Below, in pieces: positions 1 through 7,996 of a DNA stretch of 43,360 nucleotides. The translations under genes and the position numbers were made by a program. Numbering within the stretch: position 1 is the first letter of the stretch; every line of letters begins with the position of its first letter. The stretch spans positions 1 to 43,360 of the forward strand of contig JBDKTK010000105.1 of the NCBI GenBank assembly GCA_039680225.1. Reading direction: 5' to 3'. The notes under the pieces are model-generated. The model saw only the letters and a program-made list of their open reading frames with translations, did no database searches and was not told the DNA's origin. This DNA comes from JBDKTK01 sp039680225. GTDB lineage: Bacteria > Desulfobacterota > Syntrophia > Syntrophales > UBA4778.

Positions 1-1287
1 CCCGAATTCAGGAAGTATGGAGTAAGCGTGCCAAATCCAGGCGCGGTAAGGGCTGAGAACACGCGGGTGCTTGGATCGTTTCTGAAAGACACAATGATCG
101 GGAACGCATCAAATTTCCGGTTTTTCAGTCCCGACGAGACCGCCTCCAACCGCCTGGATGCCGTTTACGAGGCCAGCCCCAAGGCATGGATGGCGGAGAT
201 TTTGCCCGAGGACGCGGACGGCAGCTATCTCTCGCCCGACGGGCGGGTCATGGAGATGCTCAGCGAGCACACACTCGAGGGCTGGCTGGAAGGGTACCTC
301 CTCACCGGGCGCCACGGCCTGTTCGCTTCCTATGAGGCCTTTCTGCATATCATCGATTCCATGTTCAACCAGTTTGCGAAATGGCTGGAAAAAAGCCTGG
401 AGGTCCCCTGGAGGGCGCCCGTTTCCTCGCTCAACATCCTGGTCACATCCGTTGTGTGGAGACAGGACCACAACGGCTTCAGCCACCAGGACCCCGGCTT
501 TCTGGACGTTGTCTCCAATAAAAGCCCCAGGGTGACGAGGATCTATCTGCCGCCTGACGCAAACTGCCTGCTGGCCGTGGCCGACCACTGCCTGCGGAAC
601 GTCAATCACGTCAATGTCATTGTTTCCGACAAGCAGGAGCACCTCCAATATCTCCCAATGGACGAGGCCGTCCGGCACTGCGAAAAAGGAATCGGGATAT
701 GGGATTGGGCCAGCACCGGCCAGGGGAGCGAGCCGGACGTCGTCCTGGCCGCCGCGGGCGACGTCCCGACCATGGAGGCCCTGGCTGCCGCAGCCCTTCT
801 GAGGGAGAACATCCCCGATCTCAAGGTCCGCTTCATTAACGTGGTCGACCTGTTCAAGCTTCAGCCGCAGACCGAGCACCCGCACGGCCTTTCGGACCGG
901 GATTTTGATTCCCTGTTCACGCTCGACAAGCCGGTCATCTTCAACTTTCACGGCTATCCCTGGCTGATCCACAAGCTGGCTTACCGCCGCGCCAACCACA
1001 ACAACATGCATGTCCGCGGCTACAAGGAATACGGCAATATCGACACCCCTCTGGAACTTGCCATCCGCAACCAGATCGACCGGTTCGACCTGGCGATAGA
1101 CGTCATAGATCGCGTCCCCCGAATTTCCGTGAGCATGGCGCATTTCAAAGATCATCTGAAAAACAGTATCCTGGAGAGTTCCATGTATGCATTTGAATAC
1201 GGCGCGGACAAGCCGGAGATCGCCGGCTGGAAATGGCCTGACAGCCGGACAAAAACCCTTCCCGGAAAAACTGAAGTGGAAAAGTGA
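1..1287 (+). CDS. xfp: Phosphoketolase, C-terminal part (5' truncated by window edge)
   Basis: This is the C-terminal 428 codons of a xylulose-5-phosphate/fructose-6-phosphate phosphoketolase. The enzyme is thiamine-diphosphate dependent. It cleaves the sugar phosphate with inorganic phosphate to give acetyl phosphate plus glyceraldehyde-3-phosphate or erythrose-4-phosphate. The frame is open to position 1 with no stop, so a GTG at 28 is internal. Family members are about 790-830 residues, so roughly the first half is missing. Family strings are visible: LEGWLEGYLLTGRHG, WRQDHNGFSHQDPG, IYLPPDANCLL and FNFHGYPWLIHKLAYRR. The gene ends in TGA and is followed by an intrinsic terminator, so it is probably the last gene of its transcript. 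Family assignment is firm; substrate preference is not visible. Confidence 0.95.
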   Translation, partial: PEFRKYGVSVPNPGAVRAENTRVLGSFLKDTMIGNASNFRFFSPDETASNRLDAVYEASPKAWMAEILPEDADGSYLSPDGRVMEMLSEHTLEGWLEGYLLTGRHGLFASYEAFLHIIDSMFNQFAKWLEKSLEVPWRAPVSSLNILVTSVVWRQDHNGFSHQDPGFLDVVSNKSPRVTRIYLPPDANCLLAVADHCLRNVNHVNVIVSDKQEHLQYLPMDEAVRHCEKGIGIWDWASTGQGSEPDVVLAAAGDVPTMEALAAAALLRENIPDLKVRFINVVDLFKLQPQTEHPHGLSDRDFDSLFTLDKPVIFNFHGYPWLIHKLAYRRANHNNMHVRGYKEYGNIDTPLELAIRNQIDRFDLAIDVIDRVPRISVSMAHFKDHLKNSILESSMYAFEYGADKPEIAGWKWPDSRTKTLPGKTEVEK

Positions 1288-1322
1288 CACGGCAATACGG
1301 AAAGGGAGTCGGATATCGAGCA

Positions 1323-1392
1323 GGGCTGCGCCTTTCGCGTAAACTGAAAATGCTAAGGCAAATTTCCGGATAAGATTTGCGCAGCCCTTTTT
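1323..1392 (+). terminator. Intrinsic terminator after the phosphoketolase gene
   Basis: Perfect 9-bp arms GGGCTGCGC (1323-1331) and GCGCAGCCC (1379-1387) are followed by TTTTT. A smaller nested stem (GCAAAT/ATTTGC) lies inside. The hairpin overlaps the last codons and the stop codon of the convergent gene ending at 1353. Confidence 0.75.
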
Positions 1393-2036
1393 GATTTATC
1401 GAATACGGGTTTCAAGCTCAGGGCGAACATTATCGGAATGCCGAGTTCAAATATTTCTTCCGCACTGTCCCCGAAGCCGGAAATCACCGGCCCTATTTCT
1501 ATATTGAGTTTCAGCATTTTTCCCGAAAGCCCGTCGAGGGCCAGGGAAAAGAGTATAAAAGCCAGCCCGGTTGCAATGCAAACGGCGGATGGCTCAAGTT
1601 TTTTAAGAGAGACGGCGAAAGAGCTGAAATGTTTTCTCACGATCCGGACAATGCAATAAAGAATCAGGCAGCCGCAAAAAGCAGCAATTATTTTCTGGTA
1701 AACAGGGATTCCGGAGCTCGTGAAAAACCTGATTTTGGTCATGCCCATTTTTGTGAACCGGCTATGGAAATCGAGTTCCCGGAGGCCAAAGGAAAAAAGC
1801 ACGATAATAATATCCCAATATTTCTCCGCGTCTTTTCCCAAAGCCCTGAACATCAGGAAAACACAGGCGAAATACCCGATAACGGATAAGTTCTCAATAA
1901 TGCCGTCCTCCTGGAGAATGAGCGTCCGGAGGCTCTCATCGGCAGAGCCCAAGAGAACAACAAAAATCAACAGGAAGGCAATTACGAGAAAATATAAATT
2001 ATAAAATCTGCTGATTTCACCTTTACTGTCTGACAT
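1353..2036 (-). CDS. Uncharacterised polytopic membrane protein (227 aa)
   Basis: Function not recognised. The protein has about six hydrophobic segments, roughly at residues 11-30, 47-64, 73-84, 111-130, 151-170 and 192-208. Charged residues sit next to or inside membrane segments: EDGIIEN, RELDFHSRFTK, a SLALDG segment and an SAEEIFEL segment. The pattern resembles a loose group of conserved bacterial membrane proteins with an ED..E segment and a following E-x-D/W segment, but this is a resemblance only. A GGAG Shine-Dalgarno lies just upstream of the ATG. The next gene on the same strand ends 78 bp upstream, so the two may be co-transcribed. Confidence 0.75.
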   Translation of the reverse strand: MSDSKGEISRFYNLYFLVIAFLLIFVVLLGSADESLRTLILQEDGIIENLSVIGYFACVFLMFRALGKDAEKYWDIIIVLFSFGLRELDFHSRFTKMGMTKIRFFTSSGIPVYQKIIAAFCGCLILYCIVRIVRKHFSSFAVSLKKLEPSAVCIATGLAFILFSLALDGLSGKMLKLNIEIGPVISGFGDSAEEIFELGIPIMFALSLKPVFDKSKRAAQILSGNLP

Positions 2037-2114
2037 TCCGCTCCAAAGTAAAACAATTTATAGAAGCCATACGGATTTAAACTGACGTCGCAATCCAGTC
2101 TTCCTTTGGCTGCC

Positions 2115-3098
2115 CTATTCGATTTGCGCTTTCCCTTCACGGGAGTTGTATCTCAGTTTCCTGGGAGTTTTGTGCGATTCCATGCTTATGATGTAAAAAG
2201 AGCCGTCGCTCAGCACAATTGCCGAGGTGGACAGTTTTTTTATGCCGTATTTGCGCAGATCGGTTTCCGGATGCAATGTCTGCAGATATTTGCCATGCGC
2301 GGCATGATACGATTCTTCCGCCTCCTTGATAATCTCGCATTCAGCCTGCATTTCGGCGACGGGGCCTGATACTCTCCTGAATTCAGCGAATTTTGAAATA
2401 CCGCCTGCCGCATATAATCCGATCAAAGCTATGGAGACGAAAAGGCTGGCTGCGATTGCCGAAGTATATTTTCTCCGGGTCTGGTGCAGATCGACTGCAT
2501 ACGACAGTTTCTCCGGGTTCGGAGCTGAATTATAAAAATTTGCCCAGTGAGAGATCAGGATGCTGATGATGATGGGGGCCAAAAGGATATTCAGATAAGG
2601 AATAATGGATAAAATGGCTGCCGACAGGGACAAATTCTCGCTGATCCTTGTCCCTGATCCGGCTTGGCGGGAAAATTCGTTTGCATCCTGCGCCAACCCT
2701 CTTAATGCCACAAAGACCCAGTAAATACTGAAAAAAGGAATGAACAGATACCCGACAGCCTTGCCGGGGGTCGTCCTGGCATTATAGTCTTTAATAACCG
2801 ACCAGCATCTGTGGAGGCAAACAAGAGAATATATATATGCGAAAGCAACGGCTGCAAACCCGATCGTGACGAGAGCCAGGCCCGGCAATCCCGCTTTTTT
2901 CCCGATAAAAAAAGCGAGTCCCAGACAGACAACGCCTCCCCAGAACGGCAATGTAAACAGGAAAGGCTTTATGCTCTTGGCGCCGGCCCGTTTTGTTTTG
3001 AAGATTGACGGAATTGTTGCCGACAACGATTCATTTCCGCATCGCGGACACGACGTGCTCCCCTCCTCGACCGAGTTTCCGCATTTCCGGCAAAACAT
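2115..3098 (-). CDS. Zinc-ribbon, multi-pass membrane protein with pilin-like C-terminal tail (327 aa)
   Basis: Residues 1-23 form a zinc ribbon (CRKCG and CPRCG pairs). Next come about four membrane segments with a motif seen in zinc-ribbon membrane proteins of unknown function (ARTTPGKAVGYLFIPF, then YWVFVALRGLAQD). A further membrane helix near residues 215-233 follows. The last about 90 residues look like the soluble part of a type IV pilin or pseudopilin: a CEIIKEAEESYHAAHGKY helix followed by short strands ending DGSFYII. The tail would be outside the cytoplasm. A GGAGG Shine-Dalgarno precedes the ATG. A promoter and terminated leader lie upstream, suggesting attenuation. Function unknown; the combination of parts is what stands out. 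Confidence 0.8.
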   Translation of the reverse strand: MFCRKCGNSVEEGSTSCPRCGNESLSATIPSIFKTKRAGAKSIKPFLFTLPFWGGVVCLGLAFFIGKKAGLPGLALVTIGFAAVAFAYIYSLVCLHRCWSVIKDYNARTTPGKAVGYLFIPFFSIYWVFVALRGLAQDANEFSRQAGSGTRISENLSLSAAILSIIPYLNILLAPIIISILISHWANFYNSAPNPEKLSYAVDLHQTRRKYTSAIAASLFVSIALIGLYAAGGISKFAEFRRVSGPVAEMQAECEIIKEAEESYHAAHGKYLQTLHPETDLRKYGIKKLSTSAIVLSDGSFYIISMESHKTPRKLRYNSREGKAQIE

Positions 3099-3149
3099 GT
3101 GACCTCCTTATAAGAGAGCGATACGTGGAATAAAAAGCGACTAAAAAGT

Positions 3150-3267
3150 AAAAACCCCGCACTAATTTTAAAAGTATCGGGGTCAGGTTCAGCTCATGGT
3201 CACCCTCTTCAAAAGTCAGATAAACTAAACAGCTTCATCCAGATGTTTCCCCTGAGGGGCAGGGTCG
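3150..3267 (-). ncRNA. Candidate terminated leader RNA or small RNA upstream of the zinc-ribbon gene
   Basis: On the minus strand a sigma-70-like promoter is followed by about 118 nt ending in an intrinsic terminator. The terminator stem is CCCCG (3182-3178) with CGGGG (3159-3155), then TTTTT. The product contains a CCCCTCAGGGG hairpin and complementary ACCCT/AGGGT segments, so it could fold. It ends about 50 nt before the zinc-ribbon gene start, as an attenuator or riboswitch would. I could not match it to TPP, c-di-GMP, cobalamin, fluoride or SAM classes. It could also be an independent small RNA. Confidence 0.45.
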
Positions 3268-3273
3268 AAAAGT

Positions 3274-3302
3274 GCTATATACCCATTATCTTATTCAGGC
3301 AA
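3274..3302 (-). promoter_or_regulatory. Candidate sigma-70 promoter for the leader RNA
   Basis: On the minus strand, TTGCCT (-35, 4/6) and TATAGC (-10, 4/6) are separated by exactly 17 nt. Its position just before the terminated leader supports it. Confidence 0.4.
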
Positions 3303-3576
3303 GCGCAAAGGGCGGGCCATGCCAATATTTATGCGTCTGTTTGCCGGCAAGGCATGGAAATATCTTGACATTTTTGAGCAAACGCATTAATTAATGCCCA
3401 TCTTTTTGATTTCCCATACCGTTTCAAAAACAAATTAACTGTGCTTTCAAGATAGATTGGCAAGGCCGGCTTCACTGTTGACGAATCAGAACGCCTGCTT
3501 TTTCATTTTTAAAGAAGCCGGTTGGTCGTCCGGGTTATTGGCATAGACATTCAGAAGCTCACAAGGAGATTTTGTC
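3303..3576. other. Intergenic region upstream of the DRR-motif protein gene
   Basis: Together with the leader region this makes a gap of about 480 bp without a gene. A TTGACA at 3365-3370 with a 17-nt spacer before TAATTA (3388-3393) is a possible plus-strand promoter for the gene at 3577, but the -10 is poor. AAGGAG at 3563-3568 is the Shine-Dalgarno of that gene. Nothing else was recognised. Confidence 0.4.
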
Positions 3577-3765
3577 ATGGAAAATCGTTTAGACCAGGGC
3601 GGATACACATATAACAACTACGACGGGCCTGATAGAAGAAGCGGTTCGGACAGGCGGCATGGGCTGGACAGGAGAGGTTGCCGGGACTTTGAAACGGGAC
3701 AGCTGACCCTGCCGTTTTTCACAATCGAGCAATTGCCCCTGCCTTTTTTCTCAGCCTCCAAGTGA
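3577..3765 (+). CDS. Small DRR-motif protein (62 aa), unknown function
   Basis: A short hypothetical protein with two visible parts. Residues about 18-33 carry tandem DRR motifs (PDRRSGSDRRHGLDRR), a short arginine/aspartate pattern also seen as a linker in many signalling proteins. The C-terminus is an imperfect tandem repeat, QLTLPFFTIE then QLPLPFFSAS. A good AAGGAG Shine-Dalgarno lies 9 nt before the ATG, which supports real translation. It stands alone; the next gene is convergent. No function is assigned. Confidence 0.65.
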   Translation: MENRLDQGGYTYNNYDGPDRRSGSDRRHGLDRRGCRDFETGQLTLPFFTIEQLPLPFFSASK

Positions 3766-3782
3766 GGTGTTTAATAGAAACG

Positions 3783-3828
3783 AAAAAAATACGGCAATCC
3801 TGGCTGTAAAAAAATCCGGGGTTGCCGT
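3783..3828 (-). terminator. Intrinsic terminator of the porin-cytochrome operon
   Basis: On the minus strand, the arms ACGGCAA and TTGCCGT (3828-3791) are followed by ATTTTTTT. It lies 45 bp after the stop of the cytochrome gene ending at 3873. Confidence 0.75.
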
Positions 3829-3872
3829 AAAGGTTTTCATGCCTTCCCTGGTACACTTTTTTTGACCGGTAT

Positions 3873-4583
3873 TTACTTGCCCTGCTGTTTCGATAACACT
3901 CCCGTCACATACTGATAAATCTGTTTCAGGTCATCGTCCGACAGCCTGTCTTTCGGGAACGCCGGCATGGTGCCGCGCGAGCCGTCCGGTTTCACCGGGT
4001 TGCGGTTGAAATTTATGAAGGCGTTGGCGTCCTTCAGTTGCGGCGAGTTCAGCACAGGCAGCTCGGGATTGATGGTGTTGCCACCGTTGGGATGGCAGCC
4101 GCTGCAATTGGCCGCATACAGCTTCTCGCCCTGCTGCACTCCGGCGTCCGCCGGGCCTTTTTCGGCGTAAACAAGCTGGGCGCCGTAAAACCCCAGGGCC
4201 GAGACGGTGAGAGTGCAAAACAGGTAAATCAGGAAGAGGTCGGAAATTCCCGTTTTCTTCCTTGCACCCAGGATTATCCCGGCAATGAGAAGGGCAAAGA
4301 GAAACGCGGTCAGCCCTATTTTTATTTTGATCGGCTGCGACCACGTCGAAGCATAATAATGCTGCCAGTCCGTCACTCCCAGGAACACCGTGGGAACCGC
4401 AAAGATCAATGCCAGGACCGCGCAATGCAAAGCCGTTTTCCTCATGTCGGGCCTCCTTAAAATTATTGCCGCAATTATGAAACAAAACGCCCCGATCGCC
4501 AGACCGATCGGCATATGCGCGAAAGGCGGGTGGAGCGGGTGGTTAAAGCCTGTGCCCTCCAGGAAATTATATGCGGCTTCCAT
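3873..4583 (-). CDS. DUF2231-type membrane domain fused to monoheme cytochrome c (236 aa)
   Basis: Residues about 10-135 contain four membrane helices starting with the NHPLHPPFAHMPIGL motif of DUF2231-type proteins. Several His residues there could ligate heme or metal. Residues about 145-236 form a class I cytochrome c: a single CSGCH heme site and a distal Met in the TMPAFP segment. This resembles the soluble cytochromes of electron-transport modules. The protein would sit in the inner membrane with the cytochrome in the periplasm. Its start lies one base after the stop of the MtrB-like porin gene (TGA-G-ATG), so translation is probably coupled. Inferred role: passing electrons between the quinone pool or a dehydrogenase and the periplasmic decaheme cytochrome. 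Confidence 0.85.
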   Translation of the reverse strand: MEAAYNFLEGTGFNHPLHPPFAHMPIGLAIGAFCFIIAAIILRRPDMRKTALHCAVLALIFAVPTVFLGVTDWQHYYASTWSQPIKIKIGLTAFLFALLIAGIILGARKKTGISDLFLIYLFCTLTVSALGFYGAQLVYAEKGPADAGVQQGEKLYAANCSGCHPNGGNTINPELPVLNSPQLKDANAFINFNRNPVKPDGSRGTMPAFPKDRLSDDDLKQIYQYVTGVLSKQQGK

Positions 4584-4584
4584 C

Positions 4585-6708
4585 TCAGAACCTCAACGAG
4601 GCGGACAGGAAAACGATGTGCGCCTTGTATGACGGGTCGCTGTACGCACCGGTGAGGAACGCGCCGTTGGTGCCGGTCGTCGCTGGGACGTACACGTAAC
4701 CGTTGTACTGGTCGTCGCTGTACGAGAAGTTCTCGTATGCATAGCCCGCAGTGATCGATACTGCCCGCGTGACGCTGTACACGAGCTTTACTAACCAGCA
4801 GCGCAGCTTGTAGTCGTCCCAGTTGGCGATATCTATGTTGTCCTGGTTGCGCCCGGCGGGCAGCGGGTTGGCCCCGAGCAGATAGGTGTAATCTATGGAG
4901 CCGTCCGACTTCAGGAAACTGTGCTGGACGGTCAGGGTGAGCTTATCGGGGATGATGAAAATGTCCGACCCGAAGGTATAGCCGAAAGACCTGTCCTTCT
5001 GCTCCGCTGTCCAGTTGAAGGCTGTCGCGGTCGGCGCCGTTGAGGGATCGAAGCCCGTCGTCGCGCCGAGCGGCAGCTGGCGCTGGAACTGGTCGTAGCG
5101 GATCAGCTCGTAGTCGGCGAAGCCGAAAAGCCGCGCCCTTTTCCCCAGAAGGTAATCGGCGTCAATCGCAAACTCGTGCCTTCGGTCCCTCTGCAGGCCG
5201 AGGGTCGTGTCCGGGTAGTCGGTGTCCCGGTACCTGTATGTCAGGCTTATGTTGAGCCGGTCCGTGGGGAACAGGTCGACGGCCGCCTTGTACAGGTCCC
5301 GGTTCTTCGAGGCCGCATCGAAGCGCCTGATGAAAGGCTCAAGTCCTTCACCTGCCGCTATGTCGGCGGTGCGGTTCAGGCGCTCGTAGCCCACGCGGGC
5401 CGCCATGAATTTAGAGCCCTTCCACCGCAATTCCCCGCCGTAGGTATCGTCCTGGTTCTCCGGGATGTCGAACCTCGTGCGGTTTGTCTTCACGTGGGAG
5501 TATGTCGTGTTCAGGTAAAAGCGCGCGGGGAGCCGGAACCCCAGCTCCGCCCCGTAGCTCACCTTGCGGTAGTCGAACGGGGTGTTGGTGAAGATGGAAG
5601 GCGTCTGCGTCGTGTCGGTCGTGGTGATTGTGTCGGACTTGTTTTGCGTGTCGTAGTACTTGAAAAAGATCTTCCCGTCGATGAAGTTCGCCGGTTTCGA
5701 GGTGAGCGCGGCAGTCATGCTGTTGGAGTCGATCTTGCCGTTAAAGGTGTTGCTGCTCAGCCCGATGCCGGTCCTTCCCTGGACGCCGATATTGGACGCG
5801 GCGGCGGTCACGTCGGAGACATAGGAAGTGAACAGGCTGCGGTCGGACTTGGCCCTCGCGGTTGCCAGCGACACGTCGAATTTCGAGTTCATGGGGAGCT
5901 TGACGCCGCCCTTGAAATCGACCTTGTAGAAGCTGTTCTCCGGCGGGAGATTGTAAGTGTCCATGGTCGCCGCGGTATTCGCTGTTGCCGGGTTGCGGAA
6001 ATTAAAGCTCAGGTTGTCGTTGCTGAAGTTGCTGTGAAAGAAACCCACGGACAGGAAGACGGGATTTTTCACGTAACCGGCCGCGAACTGCACGTTATCC
6101 GTCGTGTAATCAATGGGCGCGGGCAACTCGATGGCAATGCCGCCCGGAGTTGTGCCCGCCGCTCCGAAGGCGTAAGTCCCTTTCCTCTCCTCGCGCGTGG
6201 CGGAGACGTCAAGGAAAAAAGGGCGGACCGCGTCCAGTTTAAAACCGGCGCCGTAGTTTTTTCTTTTAATGGAATAGTCGAAAGTGTTCCAGTTTGCAGA
6301 GCTTGCCGCGGGAGCGGCGCCCGGATAGGTCAGGTTGGACGAGCCGGCGCCGACATAGGGCGTCTTCGCGTCGAACGTGAAGTTGTGGGGTATCTCGTAG
6401 TATTCCAGGTTGAGCCTGGCGTCGCCGTATTTCCCCGCGTTGAGGTTATAGTGCTGGGTGTCGTAGCCGAAATCTCCCGCGTTGAAATCCGTGAAATATT
6501 TTTCCGAGTCGCAGTTCAGCTTTATGTCGCCGTATACCCCGAATTCCCGCAAATCCCTGTACTCGTTGAACTTGGCCTTGTTGCCGGAGGTGTCCGTATA
6601 TACGCCTGTCGCTGATACCTCGCCTTTTACGGCGGGATCGGCCGCGAATGCCGAATCGGCAGCCGCTATGCTCAGGAGTGAAAAAACAAGCAGAAGAGTT
6701 TTTTTCAT
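4585..6708 (-). CDS. MtrB/PioB family outer-membrane porin of a decaheme conduit (707 aa)
   Basis: A large outer-membrane beta-barrel. It has a signal peptide (MKKTLLLVFSLLSIAAA...AFA) and then alternating amphipathic strands to a C-terminal phenylalanine (LSASLRF), the usual barrel-assembly end. Sequence style and position directly after a decaheme cytochrome match the MtrB/PioB family. Members of that family form a sheath through which the decaheme protein carries electrons across the outer membrane. The N-terminal CxxC of Shewanella MtrB is absent; only isolated Cys residues are visible. Length is typical (about 650-750 residues). The spacing of 15 bp from the cytochrome gene indicates an operon. 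A long open frame on the opposite strand (5176-6615) is a codon-bias shadow. Confidence 0.9.
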   Translation of the reverse strand: MKKTLLLVFSLLSIAAADSAFAADPAVKGEVSATGVYTDTSGNKAKFNEYRDLREFGVYGDIKLNCDSEKYFTDFNAGDFGYDTQHYNLNAGKYGDARLNLEYYEIPHNFTFDAKTPYVGAGSSNLTYPGAAPAASSANWNTFDYSIKRKNYGAGFKLDAVRPFFLDVSATREERKGTYAFGAAGTTPGGIAIELPAPIDYTTDNVQFAAGYVKNPVFLSVGFFHSNFSNDNLSFNFRNPATANTAATMDTYNLPPENSFYKVDFKGGVKLPMNSKFDVSLATARAKSDRSLFTSYVSDVTAAASNIGVQGRTGIGLSSNTFNGKIDSNSMTAALTSKPANFIDGKIFFKYYDTQNKSDTITTTDTTQTPSIFTNTPFDYRKVSYGAELGFRLPARFYLNTTYSHVKTNRTRFDIPENQDDTYGGELRWKGSKFMAARVGYERLNRTADIAAGEGLEPFIRRFDAASKNRDLYKAAVDLFPTDRLNISLTYRYRDTDYPDTTLGLQRDRRHEFAIDADYLLGKRARLFGFADYELIRYDQFQRQLPLGATTGFDPSTAPTATAFNWTAEQKDRSFGYTFGSDIFIIPDKLTLTVQHSFLKSDGSIDYTYLLGANPLPAGRNQDNIDIANWDDYKLRCWLVKLVYSVTRAVSITAGYAYENFSYSDDQYNGYVYVPATTGTNGAFLTGAYSDPSYKAHIVFLSASLRF

Positions 6709-6723
6709 GAACTCAAGTCCTTG

Positions 6724-7656
6724 TTAACGGACGAAGAACTGGCCCTGGAACGACGACCCCATGCTCCCGTGGATATTGGAATGGCAGTTCAGGCACGACC
6801 TCGCGATCATGCGGTTCTTGCCGGATGCCGCCGTCCCCTGGAACGTCTCGAAGCGCGTGTAAATTGTGCCGGGATGGGCCGAGGCGTCATGGCAGCTCTG
6901 GCAGAGCAGGGGAGGCTTGGTGTTGAGCAGCTTGTTGTGGTTGCTGCCGTGCGGGACGTGGCAGGTTATGCAGTTCTCCTGGACGGGCGGGTGCTCCCAC
7001 ATGAACGGGCCGCGCTTTTCTGCATGGCATTTATAGCAAAGCTCGTTGAATGTGTCCGCCTTCACCATCCGCGGGCCGAAGGAGCCGTGCTGGTCGTGGC
7101 ACTGCGTGCATTTCATGAGGCCGTCTTTAAGGGGATGGCGGGACTGCTTCACCTGCTGGGCCCTGATGTTGAGGTGGCAGGTGTTGCACAAACGGGGCTC
7201 CGGCGCCTTGAGGTTCTTTTTCGTCCCGGCATGCACCGTGTGGCAGTTGTCGCAGGAGATCCCTTCGGAGTTGTGCCTGCTTAAGTTCCACACCGCCAGG
7301 CTGCGGAAATTCTGGTGGCAGCTCAGGCACCGCGCCGCTTTCACATCGCCTTCAATGTTCCGGGTATAAACCAGCATGCCCGTGTTCCTGCCGCCGCCCT
7401 TCGCCACGTGGGCGGAACCGGGCCCGTGGCAGGTCTCGCATTCGTGCATGTTCGCGGGGCTGCCGGGGATCGCCTTTTTGGCGTGGATTGATTTCAGGTA
7501 ACTCGAGCTCCTGTCCTTGTGGCACCCGGCGCACACTTTAGAGCCGACATAAGCTTCGCTGCTTGCGGCATTTTTGAAATTGATGGAGAAAACGGCGAGC
7601 GCGAAAAAAAACGCGATCGAGACAACGGCCGGGACTTTGACTTTCCCTGAAATCAT
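6724..7656 (-). CDS. DmsE/MtrA-type decaheme c-type cytochrome
   Basis: Ten CxxCH heme sites are visible in order: CAGCH, CETCH, CLSCH, CDNCH, CNTCH, CTQCH, CYKCH, CITCH, CQSCH, CLNCH. Length is about 310 residues, typical of MtrA/PioA/DmsE. An N-terminal hydrophobic export signal is present. I chose the ATG at 7656 because the signal peptide (MISGKVKVPAVVSIAFFF) starts there. A GTG at 7707 would add 17 unremarkable residues and cannot be excluded. First gene of a leftward operon with the porin and a membrane cytochrome. It probably sits inside the barrel and moves electrons between periplasm and outside. No outer-surface MtrC-like cytochrome is in the window, so the direction of flow (metal reduction, or oxidation as in Pio/Mto) is open. 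Confidence 0.92.
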   Translation of the reverse strand: MISGKVKVPAVVSIAFFFALAVFSINFKNAASSEAYVGSKVCAGCHKDRSSSYLKSIHAKKAIPGSPANMHECETCHGPGSAHVAKGGGRNTGMLVYTRNIEGDVKAARCLSCHQNFRSLAVWNLSRHNSEGISCDNCHTVHAGTKKNLKAPEPRLCNTCHLNIRAQQVKQSRHPLKDGLMKCTQCHDQHGSFGPRMVKADTFNELCYKCHAEKRGPFMWEHPPVQENCITCHVPHGSNHNKLLNTKPPLLCQSCHDASAHPGTIYTRFETFQGTAASGKNRMIARSCLNCHSNIHGSMGSSFQGQFFVR

Positions 7657-7996
7657 TCGTAACCCCAAGCTTAATTTATTAAAAAAAGCTGAGTATCTAC
7701 TTACCACAAAAACCTTAGGTCCTTCTACAAACCTTTGCTATCAGCAGAAGCATGATTTTTTGAAACGAAAAGCCTGATCAGGCGTAAGGAAAAGGCTTCA
7801 CCCCACATAATCCTGATCGGGGGCTGTTCCGTTGTCATGCGCGCTTCAATCAGAATTAAACCGATCAAAGATTCGCCGCCGTTTTGCTAATCTTGGTAAA
7901 TGGACAGAAAGGAATGGAAAACAGCCGGCCTGAGCGATCTCGAGAAGAGGGAATGGAATGGCGCGACTGGAAATATGAAAGGAGAAAACAATAACC
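7657..7996. other. Divergent intergenic region between cytochrome operon and PfpI gene
   Basis: About 340 bp without a credible gene. It contains a perfect 10-bp palindrome CCTGATCAGG at 7773-7782 that could be a regulator site. The GGAG at 7981-7984 is the Shine-Dalgarno of the gene starting at 7997. No convincing promoter or riboswitch was recognised. Confidence 0.4.

Noticed and set aside
3150..3267. TPP-like string GAACCTGA...GATA in the leader RNA
   Set aside because: The CTGAGA box and the rest of the TPP aptamer are absent, so the match is coincidental.
5176..6615. Long open frame on the plus strand opposite the MtrB-like porin gene
   Set aside because: No Shine-Dalgarno, no recognisable domains, and the minus-strand product has a signal peptide and barrel pattern. 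It is a codon-bias shadow.
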